Below are positions 35,349 to 48,473 of a stretch of DNA of 64,000 nt, piece by piece. Position 1 is the first letter of the stretch, and each line of letters begins with the position of its first letter. The translations under genes and the position numbers were made by a program. The notes beneath the pieces are model-generated. The model had not been told where the DNA came from, searched no databases, and saw only the letters and a program-made list of their open reading frames with translations. This stretch comes from Piliocolobus tephrosceles (lineage: Eukaryota > Chordata > Mammalia > Primates > Cercopithecidae): NCBI RefSeq assembly GCF_002776525.5, contig NW_022327642.1:667092-731091 (forward strand), read 5' to 3'.

Positions 35349-38300
35349 GCCATAATGAGAAATGGGATGGAGGTTGGGTATGGGTGAGGCGATTGTGGAC
35401 CCATTAAGATTACATGATAATTCCGGGGAAATCATTTGGTTTCTTTCCTGAGTTTAGGAAAGCATTATCTAAATGGTTTGGCAAAACTCTTTTGATCTGT
35501 GAAATGGGTATAATACCCAGGTTGAAGTATTAAGGCATTGCTGGCAAATGTTGAGCATTGATGCCTGAAAGTGATAAAGATACAAAGAAATTTTAGAATT
35601 CCTGAATATATGAAATAGTAACAATATTTATATTAATATATAAAAATATTATGACAATGAAAAACAAAATCTATGCACTAATAAAGACAAATATATACAA
35701 TGTATATTGAAATTTCCAGAAAGTGGTTCAATGCATTTAAATAAAAAGTTTCCAGGTATACTTGAACTATCATTTTCATATGAATAGATACTTATGGTGT
35801 GCATTTTTCCTCTAAGAACCATAATTCTTATTTTACATCGTAAAACATAGATTGTAGATGTAATTATCAAAGTATTTTATAATATATATGCACATATTCA
35901 TATGTATACACTTTAATTATGGTTGATAGGTTATTCAGTGTTTTAGAATATCAGAACTGAAACTGATCAACTCTACAATATGCAGTGGAATTAAATTTGC
36001 AACATATTTCAAACTCTAGGTTCATAGTTTCAAAAAAAGAAGCAAAAGACTGTCATCCACACATTTTTTTTTTAGAATCTACAGATCCCATCAGGCAATG
36101 GGCCCACACCCATTAAATACACATAGAAGATAGAGCAGTATCTGGTAAGATGGATGGTCACCAAGGCTGGCTGTATTATAAAATTTGGGGTCCTAATTTC
36201 CTTTTAGAATTTTTTTGTGCATTCTTTTTGGGGGGTATAATGAAGTTCTGTACCCAAAGGGACAAGTTTCTGAATTCATGTTGTTTTTAATAGACTTTTA
36301 GGGCTAGAATTAAGTTTTTTTAGGTAGTAGAAAAAAGGAAAGGAGGCAAATGATTAAGAATGTTAGTCAAACCGCAGAAGAGTGGCAACCTTTTACGTAT
36401 TAGAGAATCTAATAAAATAAAATGGTTAGATCCTTTTACTTTTATGAGTTCTTAGATAAGCTAGGGAGTGATGTTAGTGCCTTTTCTTCAGCGTTATGCT
36501 ACTATTCTTGCATAGGTAATCAGTTCAGTGAGGATTTGGTAATGGCTGTAAGAAAAAAAGTTATTCCCAAGGCTACTCTTTAAGCTTTGTGTTTCTGGAT
36601 AATTTAATTGGCTTCTTTAAATGACATTGTGGTTAAAGTCGACTTAATTTTATTAGACATATTGTGTTGTACAGAATTTCTCATGTTATATGGCCAACTA
36701 ATGGAATATTTTATATATGAAGAATTTTAGGCTAGGTTAAACAAGAAATTGTGGTAAAGAAAAATACAATGATTTATGATTTTTATTTAGTCTCATATTT
36801 TTTTTTAAAGACCTACTGGTACATTTAAAAAAATGAATTAGTGAAAATCCATGTTCTACTTCTTATATTTCCTTTTATTCTTGTTTGTAAATTTGTGACA
36901 GTTTATAAGGATAAGGATGATGCAGAATGCCTTTGCAGTGTAGGTGCTTATTCTTTATCAAAGAGGTTTGTTTTTGTTGTCTTGTCATTTTGTAGCAGGA
37001 TATCCTTATTAAGGACAAATGGGTAGTACAAATCACTATCATGACATCAAATTAGAAGCACAACTGAATAAAAAAGAAGAGTCGGTTTTAATAGGAAGGG
37101 AAAACTATTAAAATGAAATACACTTTAAACATTTCTTATATATGGCTGTGTTTCTTGAGGTATCACTGAGTCATTTTAATGCTATATAGTGTCTATATGA
37201 TTGAATATAGGTATAAAAAGAATGTTGATGAGAATTCTAATTTCGTATAGCTAATAGTTCTGTAATAGACTTGAGAAGTTAGCATTGTTTTAAAACTTGT
37301 TTCTGGAAATGACTTTCCAATTTTTATTTTATTTTGAAGCTTATTTTTGTTTTCAGGAAAAAAAATGAGGCAACATTAAACATTAGTGACAATTTTTTAT
37401 TATGTAAATAAAATACTTAAAAGCACCTATTTTTGAAAATATTTAAGAAATTGAATTATAATGGCAGAGTAAAATCTATGCAGGGGATTAAGTTCACATG
37501 TTCCATAGGTAAGTAAGTGGATTAGAAGCATTGAATACACACACTTTCTTAGAACTTGGAAGCTAAGTGGAAGTTACTTTAAAGGCTTAGCTTCACTGAA
37601 GTTGAACATTTTAATTTTCAGGAAATTAAGCTAATTAATGATCCTGATGGAATAGAGCAGTCATGCTTTTAAGATGTGGAAACGTCGATGTAATCAAAAT
37701 GAGAACATATATGGACACTTGACAAATCATATGCTTTATAACAGAATTTCATAGGAAAATGTTTTTAATTTCTCATCAAAATATATTTATTATGTATTGT
37801 ACCCTGAAGAAATAGATTCTTATAAGCACTGCCATTTTGGTTCCATCTTTGTGAATCAACAGAGTTATTTAATAATACAAGATATTCAATAAAAGCCATT
37901 GCCTAACTTTATTGTTTAGGCTGTAGTTCTGTACTTAGAGGATGAAGTGTAAGGTGTAAACTTTCTGGGAAATAATAGTTGGAGCCGATATCCAACTATG
38001 TCTGAATGATTATCAAGAGTTTTCCATTGTATTATCTGAGCTCTTTTTATGTGGCTATTAATTTTAATGGAGCTAAATGTTCATCAGTTAATGATAATAA
38101 AAGTGAAAATATGATTATAAACAGAGGTTATCGAAAGTTCCAGCTTATATGAACATTATCTACATGAGAATAAATAATCAAGAGCTTTGTCATTCAGGAC
38201 TGGCAGAATCATCTGTGGCTTCTAGACTATTTTAGACAATATTCAGTTGGTTTTATGAGCTGAAGAACTGAGTGTGTCTATCTTAGAACCAAGGTGTATT

Positions 38301-38520
38301 TGTATAACCATTTTTTTTGCTCCTTGAAATATCAAGTATATCATTAGACTATAACTTGACTATGCTTACTGTATAAGTCATTAATCTATCAGAAAAATGA
38401 ACACTTTAAAAATAGTTTTCAAGCTACTTCATTTCCTACTAGAATAGGAAACATAGAAAGCACAGTTTAAAAAAAAATGAAAAAATAATGTCAGAATTTT
38501 TTTTAAGTTTTAGATTGAGT
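35349..38520 (+). other. KCND2 intron 1, first part: repeat-free, AT-rich
   Basis: No coding exon, RNA gene or recognisable transposon is seen. The sequence is AT-rich with short T-runs. With the promoter and upstream flank it forms a zone of about 7.7 kb (30.85-38.52 kb) without identifiable mobile elements, which hints at constraint around the promoter. Confidence 0.6.
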
Positions 38521-38920
38521 NNNNNNNNNNNNNNNNNNNNNNNNNNNNNNNNNNNNNNNNNNNNNNNNNNNNNNNNNNNNNNNNNNNNNNNNNNNNNNNN
38601 NNNNNNNNNNNNNNNNNNNNNNNNNNNNNNNNNNNNNNNNNNNNNNNNNNNNNNNNNNNNNNNNNNNNNNNNNNNNNNNNNNNNNNNNNNNNNNNNNNNN
38701 NNNNNNNNNNNNNNNNNNNNNNNNNNNNNNNNNNNNNNNNNNNNNNNNNNNNNNNNNNNNNNNNNNNNNNNNNNNNNNNNNNNNNNNNNNNNNNNNNNNN
38801 NNNNNNNNNNNNNNNNNNNNNNNNNNNNNNNNNNNNNNNNNNNNNNNNNNNNNNNNNNNNNNNNNNNNNNNNNNNNNNNNNNNNNNNNNNNNNNNNNNNN
38901 NNNNNNNNNNNNNNNNNNNN
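38521..38920. other. Assembly gap (400 N)
   Basis: The bases are undetermined. The gap abuts the poly-T of an antisense Alu, a usual place for sequencing or assembly to fail. Its true length is unknown. Confidence 1.
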
Positions 38921-39238
38921 CTTTTTTTTTTTTTTTTTTTTTTTTTTTGTTGAGACGGAGTCTCGCTCTATCACCCAAGCTGGAGTGCAGTGGCCGGATC
39001 TCAGCTCACTGCAAGCTCCGCCTCCCGGGTTCCCGCCATTCTCCTGCCTCAGCCTCCTGAGTAGCTGGGACTACAGGCGCCGCCACCTCACCCGGCTAGA
39101 TTTTTGTTTTTTTTTTTTTTAGCAGAGACGGGGTTTCACCGTGTTAGCCAGGATGGTCTCGATCTCCTGACCTCGTGATCCGCCTGTCTCGGCCTCCCAA
39201 AGTGCTGGGATTACAGGCTTGAGCCACCGCGCCCGGCC
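38921..39238 (-). mobile_element. AluY, Old World monkey type, antisense
   Basis: Near full-length Alu in antisense orientation with a long poly-T (tail), both monomers, and an expanded T-run over the middle A-rich linker. It carries GGCCGGATCTC, the complement of the GATCCGGCC variant seen in Old World monkey AluY copies. One flank is lost in the gap, so no target duplication can be checked. Confidence 0.93.
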
Positions 39239-41644
39239 TGTTCCTCCATTTCATACGTTCTTCCTGAGCATATTTCACAGGTCCCTGAATCACCCTTTTA
39301 TCCACCCACCTCCCCTTTCCATAATGTAAACTCTAGTTACTGCCATTAACTGCCTTAGTAGAAAAAGAACCTGGAACTCCTCTTTTGTCCTAAAGTCGTT
39401 TGAAAAATAACATCCAGTTGTTATTTTTCATTTAGATGGTAGTATTCAAATCTTGCTAAACTTAGGAAATTTCTAAGTGTTCACCAGTAATCAAAAATTA
39501 TTTTGTAAAAATGTACTAAACAGTGTCAAGCCTCAGTTTACCATTGTACCTCATACATATGATCTGGAAATTAGAGGTGGTACCAGGTGGCACATTAAAT
39601 AATTGAAGGGTTATTATTATGTTAAGTAATATAAATATTTACATTCTTGGTCTTGATTATTACCCATTTAGACAATTTCTTTAAAAAAAAGGGATCATAT
39701 TACTCATAATATAAAACTTAAGAATTTCAGAAGTGTCATTTTGTGATCCATATTACTTTAATTTTGAAACAAAATTGTTTTCATCAAAGTTTTCAGTATG
39801 GGAAAGTTGCTACATGGCATTTCTGTAAAATTTGAGTTTAGAGAGAAATTTTATTTTAATGATATAAATTATATTCTGATTTCAGAACAAATTTGGGAAA
39901 GTAAAAATTTAATTTATATCATATAATTATCTAAAACAAATACGGTGGTGTTACATCTTTGCTGCCAGAAAACTTAGCGTAATTGCCATATTTCAATTTT
40001 TGTGTGTTTGGTGAATTACTATTTTAAGGAACAACAAAAAAGTAGAAAATTTTTCACTTAAATTTTCATAGCAATGTATCAGGGAAGTTCCTTTTTTAGA
40101 ATGGCATACTTTGAAATAATTTATCATATGCATATATATGATCATATCTATGATATATGATAACGTTATAATTATATATTATTAAAGAAAAGGATAAACT
40201 TTTAAATACTACTCTCCTGATGCCTTTCACTATTCTGATTATATACCTTTGGGTAATGTTGGGAGTATATCTTGCAGAATCATTAATGTAGAGACTTAAA
40301 GTTTTTACTGAAATGGGTGAAATTATCTTCCCTTGTGCCAACATCTATACATAAATATTGCTAATGCATTAATATAAAACTCTTTAAAAGGTAGGAAGTA
40401 TCAAAATTTGTTTTTCTGGTGAAGAGCCATAGTATGAGTAACATCTATTTTTATTTTGACATACTATGACATATTTGTGTAAAGTTCTTTATAGAATATG
40501 TTAGTTGATGGAAATTGAAAATGAACTTTTAAAGAAATGTAGAGAAATGTGTTATGTATTCCTCTTTTAGCATTACAAGTAACCAAATCTTACATGTCTT
40601 CATTTTGTTTTAGCCATCACTTGAATTAGAGACAATATTTGATGTGGAATTTTAAAATATGTATGTTAATCCAGCCTCTAGTACTTTAGCATTTACTTGG
40701 TTGCCAGAAAGAGGTATTTCACAAAAGGGCTAATATGTGTTGTTTCAACATAGTCCCCTAGAGAAAATGCTCTTTTCTAATTTTCAGTGGGTCTGTTATG
40801 CTATTCTTTTTTATTTTTAATTTTCCTTTAGACTACTGATAAACCATCTTATTTTCTTTTTATATTCACATCACTTACTTCTGAACATTCCTCTCAATTA
40901 TACTCATCTTTGAAAGTGAGTCACTAAAGTTCAAATTTCTTATTACCTGATCTCTACATTCCTGGTAGAAGAAAAGTGACCTATAATTTATTTAAAATTT
41001 ATAATTTTGTACATTTAAGAATTGTGTGGCTTGTCCATAGTTACATAATTAGAAAGCAGCAATATATTTTGAAATTTTACTTTTATACTCATTTTCTTCT
41101 GAAGACCCTAAAACATTATCTAGAAATGTGTTACAATAATTGTCTGGGGACTGCTGCTGATTATACAGGGATAAGAGAAGGAATACATTTATTATTTATT
41201 CCATTAATGTGGTACATTTCTCTCTTAGTTCTATTGATGTGACTCACTCCACATGCCTCAATATCACTGCTGGCTCTGCATTTATTCATACAGCACTGGG
41301 GTTTATCATGATGGTTCCCATCTGATATAACACAAACTTGTATTCTCATCCAGTGAACTTTCAGGCCGTTTGGGGGCAAACTACTCAACAGTGAATCTTT
41401 TGCCTGGCCTGATGGAAAACAAAGGAATTCAGTTATTTTGCCCTAATTTCCTAAAAGAGTTGGCCTATGAGTCATTAAAAATGTGCCATATAACTTCTCT
41501 TTCATTGAAAGAACACACATGGTGAAAAGAACATTCACTGAAAAGGAAGTATATTTTTTCCTTTAAAGTTGTGGTAATGAATTCATTCCGTTTCCTCCCT
41601 TCTACTCTCCATACGTTTTATATTGTTTTCTGAGCAAGGATACA

Positions 41645-41685
41645 CACATACATGTATGTATGTATTTATGTACATATGTATGTAT
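41645..41685 (+). repeat. (TATG)n-like simple repeat
   Basis: Imperfect ACATACATGTATGTATGTAT-type run. Confidence 0.8.
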
Positions 41686-42092
41686 AAGCATTGCTCTCCC
41701 ACTAGCTTCTGCAGCTAGATTTGATGATGTGGGATAGTGTCTGATACTGAAAAAAAAAAAAAAACCCAGGGTGAAACACCATTTCTGTGCATATTTGCAC
41801 TGCTCTTTGAATGTTTTGCCCTTTAGTTTTCTCCTTTGAGAGGCAGCCTTTACATTTTCTCCATGAAGGCTTTTCAGCCCCCTAAGCAAGCCTATGTCAT
41901 TTATAGTTGGAATTGTGCTTGATATTAGTAAATGCCATTTTTATATATAATTTATGGTTTTACCTCTTGATTTTCTAACTAAATTGAAAGGCTTTTGAGG
42001 TTTGAGCGTATACCTTCTGGGGAGGTATTACCTAGTTCGGTGCTCAAATGTAGGAAAATATCTATGTTAGTGTGTTGCTGATTATGGTGTGA

Positions 42093-42143
42093 GATGGCAC
42101 TTGTACGCCATGGAGAGCTCCTTAGCCATGGAGCAGTGCCATC
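42093..42143. repeat. Inverted repeat with paired GCCATGGAG boxes
   Basis: Perfect 9-bp arms GATGGCACT (42093-42101) and AGTGCCATC (42135-42143). Between them GCCATGGAG occurs twice, at 42107-42115 and 42125-42133. Outside the arms, TGTTGC and GCAACA extend a partial stem. Confidence 0.75.
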
Positions 42144-43154
42144 GCAACATTAGCAATAATCTGCTACTCTAAGCCAAATTATTTTGCTTTGTTCAATGTT
42201 AAAAGTATTTACATTTGTTATTTGAACATTTTATCCTCTCATCTACTAAATCTACCCTTTTAATTTTTCTCTTTTTGACTGGGAAGGGCTGTGAGACCTC
42301 AACTTTTTCATCCATAACTAACTACTCTGCAAAGGTTAGAATTAATGGCTGCCAAATGCCATTTTCTTCATCAGTTTGATTTCTAGTGAAGTCCAGGTAA
42401 ATTGCAGATGCCTCTGGGAGGCGTATGGAGATGCTTCATGATGTAAGTGAATGAACATAGAATTATACCGCCTTCCCTTGAAAGCCCATTTCCTTATTTA
42501 AATATGAATAGCTTAAAAAGCCCATGGGTCAACAGATATTTTGATGACACTTCATCACTAGAAAGGTGTTCTCTCTTACCCAGTAACACAAGCTGGAACT
42601 TTTTTTTCATCCAGATTTTCTCATTTATGCATAAAATAGAATTGTTTAAAATAGGGAGATATTGGCTGTAAATGGCATAGGAGATAGATGCAATTTCTGT
42701 CTGGAAAAGTTCAATGTAATCACCATCAGGAAGAAGTTAACATTCTAAGGAATTAAAAATCAGATTACAAAATGTAAAGATAAATGTAAGTATATATTCT
42801 AGCATAATGCAATCCACTTTGCCTTGGGAATTTTGACAAGTCTGTTATGTAATGATCTAAATCATAAAAAGTGTGGGGGGAGTAGGGAATGAGTTACTAG
42901 AGGTTAATAATGAGAAAAAATAACATTGAAAGAGTAGGATGACAGTTGAGATAATGTCAAATAGAATGGGAAGATTTTGTTCTAAAAGTAAAAGGTCTTG
43001 TCTTTTTTGCTTTTATGTGGACCTAATTCTTCCATCTTCTTCATTTTCTTCACTTTTAACAATATCAGTAATAGTGCTCTTGGAAACCCAAAATAATACC
43101 AGTAACATACACTCTCAGGGAATCAAACTGTGGCTTACAGAATTCATTTCAACA

Positions 43155-43705
43155 TAACAGACCTTTATTGATCACTTGCTACCTGTCATTGACCACAGCA
43201 GTAACCAAAAGGTCAACTTTCTCAACTTAAGAATGATTTAAAACTAAAATAATGGAAGAGTCAGAAATAAAAAAGTAAATGTATTATATAATGCTACGTA
43301 GAGATGAGTGCTATGAACAAAATACATCTGGGTAACAAGCCTGCTATTTTGCATAGGGGACAAACAAGACTTTTCCAGGGGGTTGGAATTTAAGCCAATG
43401 GCTGATTGAAGCGATAAAATGACTTTCTGACTATCTGGATGAAGAGAGTTAGAGGAAGACAGAAAAGGAGTACAAAGACTTCAAGGTGGGATGAAGTATC
43501 ATCAGTTCCATCTAATGTCCCTGTAATAGAAGCAAAGGGAGTGAGGGGCTTAGTAGCAAATGGAATCTGTAAAGTAGTTAGGACTAGACTATGTAGAATA
43601 TGATAGACCATAGTAAAGAATTCTGATTTCATTTAAGATGAAAAGGGGAGCCATTAGAGAGTTGTGAGCATGGTAGGGATAGGATATGATTTCTGTATTA
43701 AAAGG
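43155..43705 (-). mobile_element. L2 LINE fragment
   Basis: Antisense L2: ACCTTTATTGATCACTTGC at the 5' side; later GTAGAATATGATAGACCATAG, GATTTCATTTAAGATGAAAAG and GAGCCATTAGAGAGTTGTGAG, in consensus order. Confidence 0.75.
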
Positions 43706-44594
43706 AGCACATGCTCTAAAACAAAACATTTTTAAATTGTCAAATTAAAGTTAACTTATTTACCATGAATAAATTTTCATCCTTCATTAGTTTGTCATGT
43801 TTAACTTAGCTTAAAATTTATATCCAGTTATTCAGGAGATTATCTAAAGAATGGGTATTTTCTAATACATAATTTAATTGTTACTAATAACACAAATCTA
43901 GTTCAAATGAAAACTGAATTCCATATTTTAGCTGAAAAGACAAGGCTAGTGCTCAATGGATATGGAATTATTTGGGAACTGATACAGATAATTATTTCTT
44001 TTGAATATAGATTTGCATACTTACAGTTGTCAATTCTAATATTAGTGTTCAAGAATATTGCATACATTTCGAATTCTATTTAAAGGATTTTTATTCCTTT
44101 TTTGTCACTTTGCAGTAGATACATACATATCTTCTCTGGGTGTTTTGTTAGTTTTATAAGCCTGAAAGACAAAATGGCTTACATGTCTTAAAATCTGTGA
44201 AAATTTCCATAGGATACGTATTTTTCAACATGAATTAAATTGAGACCATGTTTATAGCAGATGTGTAATGAAAACTTGCAGAAGCAAAGCTTTGATAAGA
44301 ATCACCATGCTGAAGAATAAACTATAACCATGAATGGATAATTGGAAATACTTGGGTTTGGAGAAACAAAAATTGGATTAACATCATAAAAATGCAAAAA
44401 AAAGCGTATGCTTTCCAGATAAATTGTGAAAGTAGTTTTTGAATTTAGAGGAATTCAGTGTGGCATCTCACTTTGGCATGCTGTTTCCATGAAGACATTT
44501 GCCCTCTAGGTAATTCTTCATCTTACCCAGAAGTTCTTTCCAGAGGCCTATTTCCTGATAAGGAAGCTAGGATTCATGGGGGCTGTCACACATG

Positions 44595-44596
<2 letters not shown>
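43706..44596 (+). other. KCND2 intron 1, unannotated
   Basis: AT-rich; nothing recognised. Confidence 0.45.

Positions 44597-44635
<39 letters not shown>
44597..44635 (+). repeat. (CA)n microsatellite
   Basis: About 19 uninterrupted CA units, the longest in the window; probably polymorphic. Confidence 0.97.
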
Positions 44636-44637
<2 letters not shown>

Positions 44638-44954
44638 CAACCATTCGCTGGTTTCCTTTCATCATGCTGTAGAAATTAAGGCTGTCTAAACCTATACCAT
44701 CTTAGTGTACTTTGGAAAAATGAAATTCTTCTCCATATTGTTTTAGACAGCACATTCAAACTTATGAGAATATGTCTAGATTGTACCAAATTAGCTGTTT
44801 TTGTATTCTTCTTAAATTATATCAACCTACTAATGCACATTAGGCACAATATTGAATCAGAAAGGAATGTGCCCTGCAGACTCTTCCTAATGTTTAATTT
44901 TTTGCTTTAGTCTAAAAGTATTAGAGTCATGGAATTTTGACTTGCTAGGCTTGT

Positions 44955-45120
44955 TAGAAATCATTTTGTAGAAACTTCTGATTTTATACTTGAAGAAACT
45001 AAGGTAGAGAGTAGTCATGAAATTTATATAAAATTATAGGGTCTAGTTAGTTGAAGAATCTAAGCTAGATTTCTGGAAGATCATTTGAAGTCCAGTGTTC
45101 TTTACAGCACAATACACTGG
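44955..45120 (-). mobile_element. MIR SINE
   Basis: Antisense MIR: TTGAAGAAACTAAGGTAGAG, then CCAGTGTTCTTTACAGCAC. Confidence 0.75.
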
Positions 45121-45183
45121 AGGGTTCCCCCATTATATTTCTTTCTCTACTTTATGCCTGTCCCCACCATTAAACAATATATT

Positions 45184-45497
45184 GGCCGGGCGCGGTGGCT
45201 CACGCTTGTAATCCCAGCACTTTGGGAGGCCGAGGCAGGTGGATCAGGAGGTCAGGAGATCAAGACCACGGTGAAACCCCGTCTCTACTAAAAATACAAA
45301 AAAAAAAAAAAAAAAAAATTAGCCGGGCGCCGTGGCGGGCGCCTGTAGTCCCAGCTACTCAGGAGGCTGAGGCAGGAGAATGGCGTGAACCCGGGAGGCG
45401 GAGCTTGCAGTGAGCTGAGGTGGAGATTGCGCCACTGCACTCCAGCCTGGGCTACAGAGAGAGACTCTTTATCTCAAAAAAAAAAAAAAAAAAAAAT
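45184..45497 (+). mobile_element. AluY, sense
   Basis: Both monomers and two long A-runs. About 12 bases (ATCCTGGCTAAC) are deleted in the left arm, and the right arm has the human-type GATTGCGCC rather than the GATCCGG variant. Confidence 0.95.
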
Positions 45498-47940
45498 GAA
45501 AAACGTAACAGAGCAGCATCACCAAGCAGTGTATGTGCAGGTCTAAAAGTTTCCCCGTGTTATCATTAAAAATCTGATGATGACTTTGTATTTTTATTTG
45601 TAATTTTTAATCTAATGAGAGACTGAATTAGTAACAAAGATAAACAAATTCATGTAATACATAACAGGAAATTAAGAATATTATTCCACTGGTATTACTT
45701 TTACTGTGACATTTTTGAGCTGAGAAATAAAGTGTAGCAGTTGTAACTTGCATTTTATTCAACTCAATGGTTTGTTGTTGGATTCCTTTTATTTTTTCAA
45801 CCTGAAAATATTTGCTCTGGTAGTAACACTGTTATTTATATTTTCACAATGCAGAATATTTTATTATCTTCAGCTATTTGTTTAAATTCAAGGCTGAACA
45901 TATCATAGCCAAGAATACGGAAAACATCAAACCTGAAAATATCTCACAAGACTAGTTTACTTATTCTTGTGAAATTAGGTATGAGACTTGATGTTGATAG
46001 TCAATTGGTTTTCAGATGCTTTAGTGTATCTAAATATACAATTAACAGTCTTTTTGTTCATATTGTCTATTTTATTAGAACATTACTATAGTTAGAAAAA
46101 AATGCACTGATTTCAAAACATCTCATAGACATTCACAAGAGGATACATCACTGTGAAACAGGATATAAGAATAGATGTCAAAAAGAAATTACTTCCATTT
46201 CAGTAAATTCTTAATTATGAAAATTAAAATGAATATTTTTCTAATCTTTTATAGATTGCCTTGCATTTTTTTAATGTTTGCAATAAAGGGAAGTTGTTTT
46301 GAAAAACATAATTAACTTAGAAGTATACATGTTGATCTGTTTTCTGCTATTACTTTTTAAATATAGAATTTCTGCTTTTGGATTTAAAATTGTATTAATT
46401 AGATGTAAAATCTCAGAAGATAGCACAATAAATATCCTATTACGAAGAAAAAGAATGTAGTTTAGAAAATGGCTCGCGACTCTTCCTTATGGAAATATGA
46501 CACTTTATTCACTTTATTCAGGGTTGGCATGGTCCTAGAGTAGTGATAAGTAAAGTGCCTATCAATTTTGCAGAGAACTGTATTATTTTTATGGAAATAG
46601 TCCAAATACATTCATAGTTATCTAAGTGAAAGGTAAGTTTTTTCATTTTAAAAAAATTAAAGGGAAGATTTTTTTCAATCAAGTAGCAAATGTTGGCAAT
46701 ATATTCTGAAATACACTATATTAAGCAAAAACTATAAATAAATTAAGAAATCACTTTATAGACTGTTTGCATTCCTTTTACTTTTGTTTCCTTTTTATTT
46801 TCCACACTATTTAACAATTTTTGGATCTGAACATATTGTTTTAATATTACTAAAATATGTGTGAATGTGTAATGTGTACTCAAATATGCATTTTGGGAAG
46901 CACACACATATACATCAATACAAAAATGTACAGATGTGTAAATATTATATACTGATGCATATGTTGATATATAGCTAGATGCCCAGTCTTATTTTTCTGG
47001 AAGATATAACCTATTGATGATAATATCTTTAAGAAGATCTGGGGATGTGGGAGATAGGAAAAGCCATTTTAAATTTCACTTTGCACAAGAACATTACAAA
47101 TAGGTGCTATATGCGGGATTGCTATTATATTATTACTATTGACTATATAACAGTATTAAATATACTACATATTTGCCTTGCATTAGAATAAGTCTCGAGT
47201 GTATCACACCAGTAGACAATTAGGCAGGAAATAATTACTGAAGAGTTATTGATTGATGACACACCATAAATCAAAAGAAATTTCCTATTTAGAAACTGGA
47301 ATTTTGAGTCACCATACAAAACATATTTTTAGGTTAGAAATCCAACATTTAATGACTTTGGGTTACCAAATTATAAAAATCTTATGACCCTAACAGACTT
47401 GTTTTGAAATTATATACTTAGTCATTCCTGCCTCTGTGCATTTTCAAGGAGGAGTTGGAACAGTTTACTGTCAAATAAACAGAGATGATTAAGCAAGCAT
47501 CAAGTATTAAAGGTGACAGAAAAAGATGGAGAATAAAAATTACGTTAAATAAAACATTGCTGAGCATAAAATCAGCTTTGAAATTCCTGGCAGACAAAGA
47601 AAAGCAGGAAGTGTAGTATTATATGTTTCATAGCTATTTAAGAAAAGAAAGTATCTTATTTCATGAAGAGTTTTTTAGAGAATACTATCTAATAGAAATT
47701 TGGGGCAAAATCATTATAAGCAGGTTATTTAATAACATAATGAAATGTGTCTGCACCAGTAGTTTCACAAAATATTTAGAAATATTTTTCGATTTGGCTA
47801 TACCGTATACAAATTTTTATAAAGCAAAGTGATAATATTATATACATATAAAGGTGTTTTCATAAGAAATATACATAATTATCAAAATACATAACTCTCA
47901 GATGATTGTGAGATTCATATATAGAGTTTAGTAAATTCTA
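45498..47940 (+). other. KCND2 intron 1, unannotated AT-rich
   Basis: No exon, RNA or recognisable repeat in 2.4 kb. Confidence 0.45.
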
Positions 47941-48112
47941 GAGTGATGTTTCTTAATATATACTGAGGATCACAATGATTAGGATTACCTGGAATACTTA
48001 TTAAAAGTGAATATTCTGGGAGTTCACCTAAAACAATTTAAATAGTCTTTGGAGGTGGAAACCATGATGTCAGCATTTTCAATTCTCACATCAAATATAA
48101 GAACCACTGAAG
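47941..48112. mobile_element. MER5-type hAT-Charlie MITE
   Basis: Order of ATTAGGATTACCTGGAATAC, AAATAGTCTTTGGAGGTGG and ATAAGAACCACTGAAG fits MER5A/B. Confidence 0.65.
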
Positions 48113-48196
48113 AATGCCCTCTCAACCTATTTCTAACATCATCCTGTTTTGACTTGAGCTAGAAGTTTCAGTATCAGTAAAAACAAACCATTTAAG

Positions 48197-48473
48197 GCTG
48201 GATGTGGTGGCTCACACCTAAAATCCCACCACTTTAAGAGGTGGGTGGATCACTTGAGATCGGGAGTTCAAGACCAGCCTGGCCAGCATAGTGAAATCCT
48301 GTCTCTACTGAAAATACACAAGCATGGTGGAGTGCACCTGTAATCCCAGATACTTGGGAGACTGAAGTAGGAGAATCACTTGAACCTGGGAGGCAGAGGT
48401 TGCATTGAGCCGAGATTGCACCCCTGCACTCCAACCTGGGTGACAGTGAAACTCTGTCCCAACAACAAAACAT
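48197..48473 (+). mobile_element. Old Alu (J/S-type), sense
   Basis: Diverged dimer from GGCTGGATGTGGTGGCTC to GTGACAGTGAAACTCTGTCC, with a CAACAACAAAAC tail and a short deletion in the linker. Confidence 0.92.

Larger units (their letters stand above)
39240..43154 (+). other. KCND2 intron 1: no recognised repeat for 3.9 kb
   Basis: No exon or RNA gene seen. Contains a short TATG-type repeat (41645-41685) and an inverted repeat at 42093-42143, otherwise AT-rich single-copy-looking DNA. Confidence 0.5.

Noticed and set aside
35344..35350. Alternative splice donor GTGCCA after GGGTAG
   Set aside because: Using it would place an in-frame TAG in the exon. The GT at 35343 fits both the consensus and the known Kv4 exon boundary.
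38439..39060. Long open frames on both strands across 38.4-39.1 kb
   Set aside because: They are created by the run of N, which contains no stop codons, plus the Alu poly-T.
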